The notes beneath the pieces are model-generated. The model was not told the DNA's origin. It ran no database searches and saw nothing but the letters and a program-made list of their open reading frames with translations. From positions 1-22,657 of the forward strand of contig JAEXAG010000088.1 of assembly GCA_023394655.1 (NCBI GenBank): DNA of 22,657 nt, in the 5' to 3' direction. The first letter of the stretch is position 1; every line of letters starts with the position of its first letter. Of the stretch, positions 1 to 6,924 are shown in pieces. The DNA is from Pseudomonadota bacterium (GTDB lineage: Bacteria; Pseudomonadota; Gammaproteobacteria; Xanthomonadales; Xanthomonadaceae). Both the position numbers and the translations under genes were made by a program.

Positions 1-596
1 AGCAGCGGCGTCGATGCCACCGATTCGATGCCCTTGCGGGTGGTGGCACTGCCATCGAAGGCCACCATCACCCGCGAGGGCGCGCGAAAACGGCGACCGG
101 CGACCAGCAGCGGCCGCCGCACCGAGCGCACCACGCGTTCGAGCTGGCTGCCGAGATGGCTGGAATCGCGGTCGGCGTATTCCCCGCGCTTGCCGATCAC
201 GAACAGCCGCACGTCGTTTTCCAGACCGGTCAGGGTTTCCGCCAGCCCGCCCTGCCCGACCCGCAGCGTCGGCTCGACGCCGAATTCATCGCGCAGCAGC
301 GAGCGCGAGCAATCCAGCAGCCGGTGCGCCGGCGCATCGGCGGGCTCGCCCGGCCGCGCGCCCTGCCGGGCGAGCGAGGCCAGCAGCGGGTCATCCGGAT
401 CGAAGCCGCTGTCCACCTCGGCACCGACCACGGGCGCCGTCTGGCCGGCGCGCGGATCGAACACGTGCAGCAGCTCCAGCGGCGTCCCGAGCCGGCCCGC
501 CGACCACGCCGCATAGCGCGCCACGGACGAGGTGTAATTGGAGATGTCGAGCGCGGCCTCCACCCGGCCGCTCGCCGTGGCCGGCCCGGCGATCAC
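1..596 (-). CDS. Universal stress protein, tandem UspA domains (partial, 3' end beyond window)
   Basis: The minus-strand frame encodes a UspA-type protein. The first domain begins near residue 12 (AALDIS) and ends with the nucleotide-binding loop GKRG followed by LGS about ten residues later. A second domain starts near residue 175 (VMVAFDGS) and is cut by the window edge at about residue 198. Tandem Usp proteins bind ATP or other ligands in the cytoplasm and are made under stress; the exact role here is unknown. The gene lies just after hslU on the same strand, so it may be the third gene of the heat-shock operon. The start is uncertain. GTG at 596 is used here, but GTG at 563 or 611 and TTG at 668 (11 bases after the hslU stop) are also in frame, and none has a clear ribosome site. 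The family call is firm and the start is not. Confidence 0.8.
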   Translation of the reverse strand, partial: MIAGPATASGRVEAALDISNYTSSVARYAAWSAGRLGTPLELLHVFDPRAGQTAPVVGAEVDSGFDPDDPLLASLARQGARPGEPADAPAHRLLDCSRSLLRDEFGVEPTLRVGQGGLAETLTGLENDVRLFVIGKRGEYADRDSSHLGSQLERVVRSVRRPLLVAGRRFRAPSRVMVAFDGSATTRKGIESVASTPL

Positions 597-678
597 GCCG
601 TGCCTCCGCACCGACGGCGGGGGAGGAAACCGGGATGTCGGCGGGATCGGGACGGGCGCATCGCGCAAGCGTAACCGC

Positions 679-2040
679 TCAGAGGATGTAGCGGCTGAGA
701 TCCGGGTCCTGCACCAGATCGCCAAGGCGCGCATCGACGTAAGCCGCATCCACCCGCACCTCGCCGCCCTTGTCCGGGGCATCGAAGCTGAGCGTTTCCA
801 GCAAACGCTCCAGCACCGTGTGCAGGCGCCGCGCGCCGATGTTCTCCTGCCGCTCGTTGACCTGCGCGGCGATCTCCGCAAGCCGCTCGATGGCATCGTC
901 GGTGAACGACAGACGCACGCCCTCGGTGGCCATCAGCTCGACGTACTGGCGCGTGAGCGCGGCCTTCGGCTCGGTCAGGATGCGGACGAAATCGTCCTTC
1001 CTCAGCGCATCCAGCTCCACCCGGATCGGGAAACGACCCTGCATTTCCGGGATGAGGTCGCTCGGTTTGGCCAGATGGAACGCCCCGGACGCGATGAACA
1101 GGATGTGGTCGGTCTTCACCGGCCCGTACTTGGTGCTGACAGTGGAGCCTTCGACCAGCGGCAGCAGGTCGCGCTGCACGCCTTCGCGCGAAACGTCCGC
1201 GCCCATGCCCTCGCTGCGCTTGGCCACCTTGTCGATTTCGTCGATGAAGACGATGCCGTGCTGCTCGCAGGCCTCGATGGCCGCTTCGCGCACTTCCTCT
1301 TCGTTGACCAGCTTGCCGGCCTCCTCCTCCACCAGCAGCGCGCGCGCCGCCTCCACCGTCAGCTTGCGGCGATGGGTCTTGCCACCGGCCAGCTGGGAGA
1401 ACATCGAGCGCAACTGCTGCCCCATCTCCTCCATCCCCGGCGGCGCCATGATGTCCACGCCCGACACCTGCACGGCCGTGTCGATCTCGATCTCGCGATG
1501 ATCCAGCTCGCCCGCCCGCAATTGCTGGCGGAACTTGCGCCGCGTCTCGCTCTCCATTGCCGAAGGCTCGTTCCTGGCCGCCTCGTCGATGTTGAAGCCG
1601 AAGCGGGTCTCCTGCCGGCGCGGCAGCAAGGCATCGAGGATGCGGTCTTCCGCGTTTTCCTCGGCACGCGTGCGCACCCGCTGCTTGGCCTGCCCGCGAT
1701 ACAGCTTGACCGCCGTATCGGCCAGGTCGCGGATGATCTGCTCGACATCCTTGCCGACGTATCCGACCTCGGTGAAACGGGTGGCCTCCACCTTCACGAA
1801 CGGCGCATGGGCGAGCGTCGCCAGTCGCCGTGCGATTTCGGTCTTGCCGACGCCGGTCGGGCCGATCATCAGGATGTTCTTCGGGCTCACCTCGCGGCGC
1901 ATCGCCGGATCGAGCTGGGCACGCCGCCAGCGATTGCGCAAGGCGATGGCCACCGCGCGCTTGGCATCGTTCTGGCCCACGATGTGGCGATCAAGCTCCG
2001 CGACGATCTCGCGCGGGGTCATGGAAGAAGAGTCGGTCAT
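679..2040 (-). CDS. hslU: HslU, ATPase subunit of the HslVU (ClpYQ) protease
   Basis: HslU is the AAA+ unfoldase that recognises, unfolds and feeds substrates into the HslV peptidase in the cytoplasm. The protein has 453 residues, close to the 443 of E. coli. It shows Walker A GPTGVGKT at 60-67, the substrate-gripping pore loop GYVG at 93-96, an insertion (I) domain at roughly 110-245, Walker B VFIDEID at 264-270, and the typical C-terminal end DLSRYIL that docks into HslV. The start at 2040 is backed by an AAAGGA ribosome site about six bases upstream; a second ATG six codons in is possible but less well placed. It is co-oriented with hslV but separated from it by 212 bases holding a 54-bp tandem repeat, instead of the few bases found in E. 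coli. A sigma-32 promoter ahead of hslV should drive both. Confidence 0.97.
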   Translation of the reverse strand: MTDSSSMTPREIVAELDRHIVGQNDAKRAVAIALRNRWRRAQLDPAMRREVSPKNILMIGPTGVGKTEIARRLATLAHAPFVKVEATRFTEVGYVGKDVEQIIRDLADTAVKLYRGQAKQRVRTRAEENAEDRILDALLPRRQETRFGFNIDEAARNEPSAMESETRRKFRQQLRAGELDHREIEIDTAVQVSGVDIMAPPGMEEMGQQLRSMFSQLAGGKTHRRKLTVEAARALLVEEEAGKLVNEEEVREAAIEACEQHGIVFIDEIDKVAKRSEGMGADVSREGVQRDLLPLVEGSTVSTKYGPVKTDHILFIASGAFHLAKPSDLIPEMQGRFPIRVELDALRKDDFVRILTEPKAALTRQYVELMATEGVRLSFTDDAIERLAEIAAQVNERQENIGARRLHTVLERLLETLSFDAPDKGGEVRVDAAYVDARLGDLVQDPDLSRYIL

Positions 2041-2077
2041 CGCAAATCCTTTCTTGGCGAAGCCGATGGATCAGAGT

Positions 2078-2239
2078 CCATCGACAAAGCGGGTATCAGA
2101 GAGCGGCGTGATGGCTCCCGCAGGGGAATGCCCATCAACCAAGCGGGTATCGGGGCGCGGCTTGACGGCTCCCGCGGGGGAAGGCCCATCAACAAAGCGA
2201 GTATCGGGGAGCGACTTGATGGGCCTTCCCCCGCGGGAG
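2078..2239. repeat. Three tandem 54-bp units between hslV and hslU; last unit has an inverted tail
   Basis: Units lie at 2078-2131, 2132-2185 and 2186-2239, each exactly 54 bases. They share a head (CCATCAAC, then AAGCGGGTATC, then a GAGCGGCTTGA-like part) and a tail rich in CCCGCGGGGG. Units 1 and 2 have the tail in one orientation, while unit 3 carries the tail of unit 2 as its reverse complement. Because 54 is a multiple of three, several frames stay open through the array. Those frames encode repeated Pro/Ala/Gly-rich peptides with no ribosome site and are not called as genes. The array occupies most of the hslV-hslU spacer. I do not recognise it as a named element. Confidence 0.85.
2169..2239 (-). 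other. Perfect 24-bp inverted repeat, hairpin in hslVU mRNA
   Basis: Bases 2169-2192 and 2216-2239 are exact reverse complements (24 bp), separated by a 23-base loop (2193-2215). On the minus-strand transcript the hairpin begins 13 bases after the hslV stop codon. There is no U-run behind it, so it does not look like an intrinsic terminator. By analogy with REP/BIME hairpins between operon genes it could protect hslV mRNA from 3' decay or lower expression of hslU; that is inference. Confidence 0.8.
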
Positions 2240-2252
2240 ACACCGCACTTCA

Positions 2253-2804
2253 TCAAAGTGCTTCCACCACGATGTTGCGATTGGTGTAGATGCACACGTC
2301 GCCGGCGATGTTCAATGCCTCCACCGCGACATCCCGCGCCGACAACTCCGTGTGCTTCAGCAAGCCGCGCGCCGCGGAAAGCGCATACATCCCGCCCGAA
2401 CCGATCGCGATCAAGCCATCCTCCGGCTCGATCACGTCACCCGTGCCGCTGATGATCAACGACGTCTCCCGATCGGCCACCGCCAGCAACGCCTCCAGCT
2501 TCCCGAAACGCCGCTCCGTTCGCCAATCCTTCGCCATCTCCACCGCCGCACGCGTCAACTGCCCGTGCTTCTGCAACTTCGCCTCGAACAACTCGAACAG
2601 CGTGAACGCATCCGCCGCCGCCCCCGCGAAACCGGCCAGCACCTGCCCGCCCTCGCCAAGACGACGCACCTTGCGCGCGTTGGACTTCATCACCGTATGG
2701 CCCAGCGTGACCTGGCCATCGCCGGCGATCACCACCTGCCCGTCCCGGCGAACCGAAACAATCGTGGTGGCGTGGAAAACATTGGGGTTCTGGCTGGGAT
2801 CCAT
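2253..2804 (-). CDS. hslV: HslV, threonine peptidase subunit of the HslVU protease
   Basis: HslV is the proteasome-like peptidase of HslVU and degrades unfolded or regulatory proteins delivered by HslU. The nucleophile is the N-terminal Thr exposed after processing. Here the TTIVSVRRDG segment begins at residue 13 and follows a 12-residue extension (MDPSQNPNVFHA), a form I know from Xanthomonas, whereas E. coli has only Met before it. The body has 183 residues, with the GDGQVTLG motif and the GSGGMYALSAA segment typical of the family. ATG at 2804 was chosen because GGAGG lies four bases upstream. The in-frame GTG at 2825 would lie upstream of the start site expected from the sigma-32 promoter. 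A small hairpin (GCACTT/AAGTGC) overlaps the stop codon. The 54-bp repeat array follows. Confidence 0.97.
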   Translation of the reverse strand: MDPSQNPNVFHATTIVSVRRDGQVVIAGDGQVTLGHTVMKSNARKVRRLGEGGQVLAGFAGAAADAFTLFELFEAKLQKHGQLTRAAVEMAKDWRTERRFGKLEALLAVADRETSLIISGTGDVIEPEDGLIAIGSGGMYALSAARGLLKHTELSARDVAVEALNIAGDVCIYTNRNIVVEAL

Positions 2805-2827
2805 GCGGCCTCCGGGTTGAACCACGG

Positions 2828-2854
2828 AAATGGGGCCGCGATGCCCGGGTTCAA
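2828..2854 (-). promoter_or_regulatory. Sigma-32 (heat-shock) promoter of hslV
   Basis: On the minus strand, TTGAAC (2854-2849) is followed by a 13-base spacer and CCCCATTT (2835-2828). The known sigma-32 consensus is CTTGAAA, 11-16 bases, CCCCATNT, so the -10 matches fully and the -35 in five of six core bases. A start about seven bases downstream gives a leader of about 17 bases to the ATG at 2804. The -35 overlaps the TGA stop of the preceding flavin oxidoreductase gene. Confidence 0.8.
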
Positions 2855-3852
2855 CCCGCCGCCAGCCCCCAGGCCGCCGCGATCATCGCCTGCGAACGCA
2901 GGCGCGCCTCGTGATCGAACACCATCCCGCTCAGGATCACCTCGTCCGCCTCGTGACGCTCGGCAAACGCACGGATCCCGCGCGCGACCTCCTCGGGCGT
3001 GCCGATCGCCGAACACGCCAGCGCCATCCGCACCCCCGCCAGTTCCTCCGGCGAGAACATGTCCCGCAACGCGCCCGCGGAAGCCAGCGGCGGCGGCATC
3101 CGCCCGGTTTCGCCCCGGCGCAGGCGCGCGAACGACTGCTGCTGGGTGGTGAACAGGCGCTCCGCCTCTGCCGAGGACTCGGCCGCGATCGCGTTCATCG
3201 CCAGCATCACCCGCGGACGCTCCAGATGGCGCGACGGCCGGAAACCCGATCGATAGACCGCCAGCGCCTGCTCCAGCATCTGCGGCGCGAAATGCGACGC
3301 GAACGCATACGGCAGGCCGAGCCGGGCCGCCAATTGCGCCCCGAACAGGCTGGAGCCGAGGATCCACGTCTCCACCTGCTCGCCTTCGCCCGGCACCGCG
3401 CGCACCGGCTGCCCGGGCCGCGCCGGCTCGAAGAACGACAGCAGTTCCATCACGTCCTGCGGGAACTCCTCCGCGCTGGCGTAGTAGCGGCGCAGGGCCT
3501 TGGCCGCGGCCTGATCGGCACCCGGCGCACGGCCCAGGCCGAGATCGACCCGGCCCGGGAACAGCGCCGCCAGGGTGCCGAACTGCTCCGCCACCTGCAG
3601 CGGCGCGTGGTTGGGCAGCATGATGCCGCCGGCACCGATGCGGATGCGCGAAGTCGCCGCGCCGACGTGCGCGATCAGCACCGCAGTGGCCGCGCTGGCG
3701 ATGCCCGGCATGTTGTGGTGCTCCGCCAGCCAGTAGCGCGAATAGCCGGAGGATTCCGCCGCCTGCGCCAGTGCCGCGCTGTTGGCCAGCGTCTCGCGCA
3801 CGCTGCCGCCTTCGGTGACCGGGGCGAGATCGAGGACCGAAAGCGGGATCAT
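2851..3852 (-). CDS. LLM-class (luciferase-like) flavin-dependent oxidoreductase
   Basis: The 333-residue protein belongs to the bacterial luciferase-like monooxygenase superfamily, group with E. coli YhbW and MsnO8-like proteins: a TIM barrel that uses reduced FMN. Family marks are the N-terminal LSVLDLAPV, the YWLAEHHNMPG segment (residues about 40-50), the IRIGAGGIMLPNHAPLQVAEQF segment in two adjoining parts, and DLGLGRAPG. The substrate cannot be told from sequence. The ATG at 3852 overlaps the stop of a tiny upstream reading frame as ATGA, so translation is probably coupled to that frame; no other ribosome site is evident. The longer in-frame extension up to 4002 has no family similarity and was dropped. 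Downstream, its stop codon forms part of the hslV -35 element. Confidence 0.9.
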   Translation of the reverse strand: MIPLSVLDLAPVTEGGSVRETLANSAALAQAAESSGYSRYWLAEHHNMPGIASAATAVLIAHVGAATSRIRIGAGGIMLPNHAPLQVAEQFGTLAALFPGRVDLGLGRAPGADQAAAKALRRYYASAEEFPQDVMELLSFFEPARPGQPVRAVPGEGEQVETWILGSSLFGAQLAARLGLPYAFASHFAPQMLEQALAVYRSGFRPSRHLERPRVMLAMNAIAAESSAEAERLFTTQQQSFARLRRGETGRMPPPLASAGALRDMFSPEELAGVRMALACSAIGTPEEVARGIRAFAERHEADEVILSGMVFDHEARLRSQAMIAAAWGLAAG

Positions 3853-3929
3853 TGCGCCAGATAGCCGCCGTCGGCGTTGCAGTAGCCGCCGGTGACCAAT
3901 ACCACGCGACCTTCGAGTTCCAATTGCAT
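3849..3929 (-). pseudogene. Short-chain dehydrogenase remnant or coupled mini-ORF (26-28 codons)
   Basis: A short frame starts at ATG 3929 (or 3935) behind a strong AGGAGG and ends in TGA at 3851-3849, overlapping the next gene's ATG. The peptide begins MQLELEGRVVLVTGG, which is how classical SDR enzymes open (first beta strand and nucleotide loop). It then passes at once to YCNADGGYLAQ, which resembles the C-terminal DGGY end of SDR proteins. The catalytic Tyr/Lys region and about 230 residues are absent. The simplest reading is an SDR gene that lost its middle by an in-frame deletion, leaving a translated stub that still couples to the flavin oxidoreductase. It could instead be a genuine small leader peptide. 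No function is claimed. Confidence 0.6.
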
Positions 3930-3993
3930 GTTCATGCCTCCTCGGGATGGACATCCACCTTAGCGCGCCGCCCCGCCAGCCGGCGTGACAGGG

Positions 3994-4012
3994 ACGCAAC
4001 ACTGCATTGCGT
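3994..4012 (-). terminator. Hairpin downstream of aceE, possible terminator
   Basis: ACGCAA (3994-3999) and TTGCGT (4007-4012) form a 6-bp perfect stem with a 7-base loop, about 30 bases after the aceE stop and before the SDR remnant. There is no clear U-run, so termination here is only a possibility. Confidence 0.3.
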
Positions 4013-4042
4013 GGCCGAGGGGCCGAGCGTGCAACCCGGCGC

Positions 4043-6733
4043 TCAGGCCAGCAGCGGGTTCGGCTTGTCGCCGGCGATGCCCCAGGCCTTGTTGGCGCGG
4101 GCCACGTCCTTGGCGGTCAACTTGCCTTCCTCGGCCAGTGCGAACACCGCCGCCTGCGCGATGTGGAAGCGGTCCACCTCGAAGTGGCGACGCAGGTTGG
4201 CGCGGGTATCGGAGCGCCCGAAGCCGTCGGTGCCCAGCACCACGTAGCGCATCGGCACGAACTCGCGGATCTGGTTGGCGAAGGTGCGCACGTAATCGGT
4301 GGCGGCGATCGCCGGACCGGACCGGCCTTCGAGCAACTCGGTCACGTAGGGCACGCGGCGCTGCTTCGCTTCCGGGTTGAGGCGGTTGTGGCGCAATGCG
4401 TCCTCGCCGTCGCGGGCCAGCTCGGTGAAGCTCGGGCAGGACCAGATGTCGGCCTTGATGCCGAACTCCTTGTCCAGCAGCTCGGCGGCGGCGATGGCCT
4501 CGCGCAGGATGGTGCCGCTGCCCATGAGCTGCACGCGCAGCTCGCCCTTCTTCGCCTTGCCGGCATCGGCGAACAGGTACATGCCCTTGATGATGTCCTC
4601 GGCGCTGCCCTCGGGCATTTCCGGGTGGGCGTAGTTCTCGTTCATCAGGGTGAGGTACCAGTACTCGTCGCGCTGCTCGGCGAGCATCCGCTGCATGCCG
4701 TGCTGCAGCAGGGTCACCACTTCGTAGTGGAAGGTCGGGTCGTAGCTGCGGCAATTGGGGATGAAGCTGGACTGCACGTGGCTCTGGCCGTCCTCGTGCT
4801 GCAGGCCTTCGCCGTTGAGCGTGGTGCGACCGGCGGTGCCGCCAAGCAGGAAGCCGCGCGCGCGCATGTCGGCGGCCTGCCAGGCGGCGTCGCCGACGCG
4901 CTGGAAGCCGAACATCGAGTAGTAGATGTAGAACGGCAGCAGCTGCAGGTCGTTGGTGGAATAGCTGGTGGCCGCCGCCAGCCAGCTGGCGAACGCGCCG
5001 GCCTCGGTGATGCCTTCCTGCAGCACCTGCCCGGCGGCATCCTCGCGGTAGAACATCAACTGGTCGGCATCCACCGGCTTGTAGCGCTGGCCCTGCGGCG
5101 CATAGATGCCGATCTGCCGGAACAGGCCTTCCATGCCGAAGGTGCGCGCTTCGTCGGCGACGATCGGGACGCAGCGCGGGCCGACCTGCTTGTCGCGCAG
5201 GACCACCGCCAGCGCCTGCACGAAGGCCATGGTGGTGCTGATCTCGCGCTCGCCGGTGGCCTTGGTCAGGCGCTCGAAGGCCTCCAGTTTCGGCACTTCC
5301 AGCGATTCGGCGGACTTGCGCCGACGCTGCGGCAGGAAGCCGCCGAGCGCCTTGCGGCGTTCCAGCATGTACTCGACTTCCGGCGAATCCTTGCCCGGAT
5401 GCAGGAACGGGATCTGCCCGTCCTTGAACGCCTCGTCGGGGATGTCCAGCTTGAAGCGGTCGCGGAAGGCGCGCACCGAATCGTCGTCCAGCTTCTTGGT
5501 CTGGTGGGTCGGGTTCAGCGATTCGCCGGCGCCGCCCATGCCGTAGCCCTTCACCGTCTTGGCCAGGATCACCGTCGGCATGCCCTTGGTCTTGCTGGCC
5601 AGATCGTAGGCCGCGTACACCTTGTGCGGGTCATGGCCGCCGCGGTTGAGGCGCCAGATGTCGTTGTCGGAGAGGTTGGCGACCAACCCCGCGGTCTCCG
5701 GGTACTTGCCGAAGAAATGCTCGCGCGTGTAGGCGCCACCGAAGGCCTTGCAGTTCTGGTACTCGCCATCGACGGTTTCCATCATCAGCTTCTTCAGCAT
5801 GCCGTCGCGGTCCTTGGCCAGCAGCGGATCCCAGTAGCTGCCCCAGACCAGCTTGATGACGTTCCAGCCGGCGCCGCGGAAGTTGCCTTCCAGCTCCTGG
5901 ATGATCTTGCCGTTGCCGCGCACCGGGCCGTCCAGGCGCTGCAGGTTGCAGTTGATGACGAAGACCAGGTTGTCCAGGCCTTCGCGGCCGGCGATCGAGA
6001 TCGCGCCCAGGCTTTCCGGCTCGTCGGTCTCGCCGTCGCCCATGAAGCACCACACCTTGCGGTCGGACTTGGGCATCAGGCCGCGCGCTTCCAGGTACTT
6101 CCAGTGGCGCGCCTGGTAGATGGCGGCGATCGGGCCGAGGCCCATCGAGACAGTCGCGGTCTGCCAGAAATCCGGCATCAGCCACGGATGCGGGTAGGAA
6201 CTGATGCCCTTGCCGTCCACTTCCATGCGCAGGTTGTCGATCTGGTCCTCGCTGAGGCGGCCTTCCATGAAGGCGCGGGCGTAGATGCCCGGCGAGCTGT
6301 GGCCCTGCACGTAGAGCAGGTCGCCCGGATGGTCAGCGGAAGGCGCGCGCCAGAAGTGGTTGAAGCCGACGTCGTAGAGCGTGGCGGAGCTGGCGAAGCT
6401 GGCGATGTGGCCGCCAAGGTCGCCGGGCTTGCGGTTGGCGCGCACCACCATCGCCATCGCGTTCCAGCGGATCATCGAGCGGATGCGCCATTCGATGGCC
6501 GCATCACCCGGCATCCGCGGTTCAAGGTGCGCGGGGATGGTGTTGATGTATTCGGTGGTCGGCGCGAACGGCATCTGCGCACCGGCGCGGCGGCTGACTT
6601 CCACCATGCCTTCCAGCAGCTGGTGGGCGCGCTCCGGGCCCTGGACGTCGATCACCGCCTTGATCGATTCGATCCACTCGCGGGTCTCGACGGGATCGGG
6701 GTCGTTCTGCAGGAGTTCGTTGAGCCAATGCAT
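4043..6733 (-). CDS. aceE: Pyruvate dehydrogenase E1 component (homodimeric type)
   Basis: AceE decarboxylates pyruvate with thiamine diphosphate and passes the acetyl group to the lipoyl domain of E2, linking glycolysis to the TCA cycle. At 896 residues the protein has the length of the homodimeric gamma/betaproteobacterial type. The ThDP motif is seen as GDGETDEP from residue 232 through to NCNLQ at 261-265. Other family blocks are YVQGHSSPGIYARAF, EGLQHEDGQSH-like text (here GEGLQHEDGQSHVQS), and IPNCRSYDP. ATG at 6733 is chosen because the protein then begins at the family N-terminus (NELLQNDPDP, RREWIES-like ETREWIES). The further upstream 40 codons have no similarity. No aceF or lpd lies next to it within the window, so E2 and E3 must be encoded elsewhere. 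The 191-base gap to maeB is the only place for its promoter. Confidence 0.97.
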   Translation of the reverse strand: MHWLNELLQNDPDPVETREWIESIKAVIDVQGPERAHQLLEGMVEVSRRAGAQMPFAPTTEYINTIPAHLEPRMPGDAAIEWRIRSMIRWNAMAMVVRANRKPGDLGGHIASFASSATLYDVGFNHFWRAPSADHPGDLLYVQGHSSPGIYARAFMEGRLSEDQIDNLRMEVDGKGISSYPHPWLMPDFWQTATVSMGLGPIAAIYQARHWKYLEARGLMPKSDRKVWCFMGDGETDEPESLGAISIAGREGLDNLVFVINCNLQRLDGPVRGNGKIIQELEGNFRGAGWNVIKLVWGSYWDPLLAKDRDGMLKKLMMETVDGEYQNCKAFGGAYTREHFFGKYPETAGLVANLSDNDIWRLNRGGHDPHKVYAAYDLASKTKGMPTVILAKTVKGYGMGGAGESLNPTHQTKKLDDDSVRAFRDRFKLDIPDEAFKDGQIPFLHPGKDSPEVEYMLERRKALGGFLPQRRRKSAESLEVPKLEAFERLTKATGEREISTTMAFVQALAVVLRDKQVGPRCVPIVADEARTFGMEGLFRQIGIYAPQGQRYKPVDADQLMFYREDAAGQVLQEGITEAGAFASWLAAATSYSTNDLQLLPFYIYYSMFGFQRVGDAAWQAADMRARGFLLGGTAGRTTLNGEGLQHEDGQSHVQSSFIPNCRSYDPTFHYEVVTLLQHGMQRMLAEQRDEYWYLTLMNENYAHPEMPEGSAEDIIKGMYLFADAGKAKKGELRVQLMGSGTILREAIAAAELLDKEFGIKADIWSCPSFTELARDGEDALRHNRLNPEAKQRRVPYVTELLEGRSGPAIAATDYVRTFANQIREFVPMRYVVLGTDGFGRSDTRANLRRHFEVDRFHIAQAAVFALAEEGKLTAKDVARANKAWGIAGDKPNPLLA

Positions 6734-6924
6734 GGGGTGCTCCGCCACATTCGGTCGTTGGGATGCGGGGAGTCTAGCAGCGGCTGTGGGCCTTGGTATC
6801 CGCCGCCTGTTTTTACCCGGATTATTTGAACGGGAGCCGGGATCGGCCGGCAAATCAATACGTTACCGAATGGCCAAGCCCGGCTTTCGGGCCTGGCGCG
6901 AGCGTTGCGACAGCCCGGAGCGGC
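6734..6924. other. Spacer between maeB end and aceE start
   Basis: This 191-base spacer must hold the aceE promoter (minus strand). TAGACT (6776-6771) is a possible -10 giving a leader of about 30 bases, but no convincing -35 was found. A GGAG ribosome site lies just before the aceE ATG. The end nearer maeB holds an inverted repeat listed separately. No gene was seen. Confidence 0.4.
6873..6897 (-). terminator. Inverted repeat after maeB, possible terminator
   Basis: GCCA (6873-6876) plus GCCCG (6878-6882) pair with CGGGC (6888-6892) plus TGGC (6894-6897): nine pairs with one mismatch and a 5-base loop. It starts 28 bases after the maeB stop. A U-tract is lacking, so the call is tentative. 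Confidence 0.4.

Noticed and set aside
2078..2239. CRISPR array
   Set aside because: The units are contiguous with no spacers between them, only three copies exist, and no cas gene is present.
2037..2295. Short repetitive peptides encoded through the 54-bp array
   Set aside because: Frames are open only because the unit is a multiple of three; there is no ribosome site and the frames cross into hslV antisense.
2253..2825. GTG start for hslV at 2825
   Set aside because: It lies upstream of the start site expected from the sigma-32 promoter, and the ATG at 2804 has a GGAGG ribosome site and the known family N-terminus.
4007..6829. Long plus-strand open frame (940 codons) opposite aceE
   Set aside because: It is antisense to a clear aceE, is rich in His/Arg/Gln/Ala as expected from the complement of a GC-rich gene, and shows no domain. 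Similar frames opposite maeB (6793-9099) and hslU (538-2289) were dropped for the same reason.
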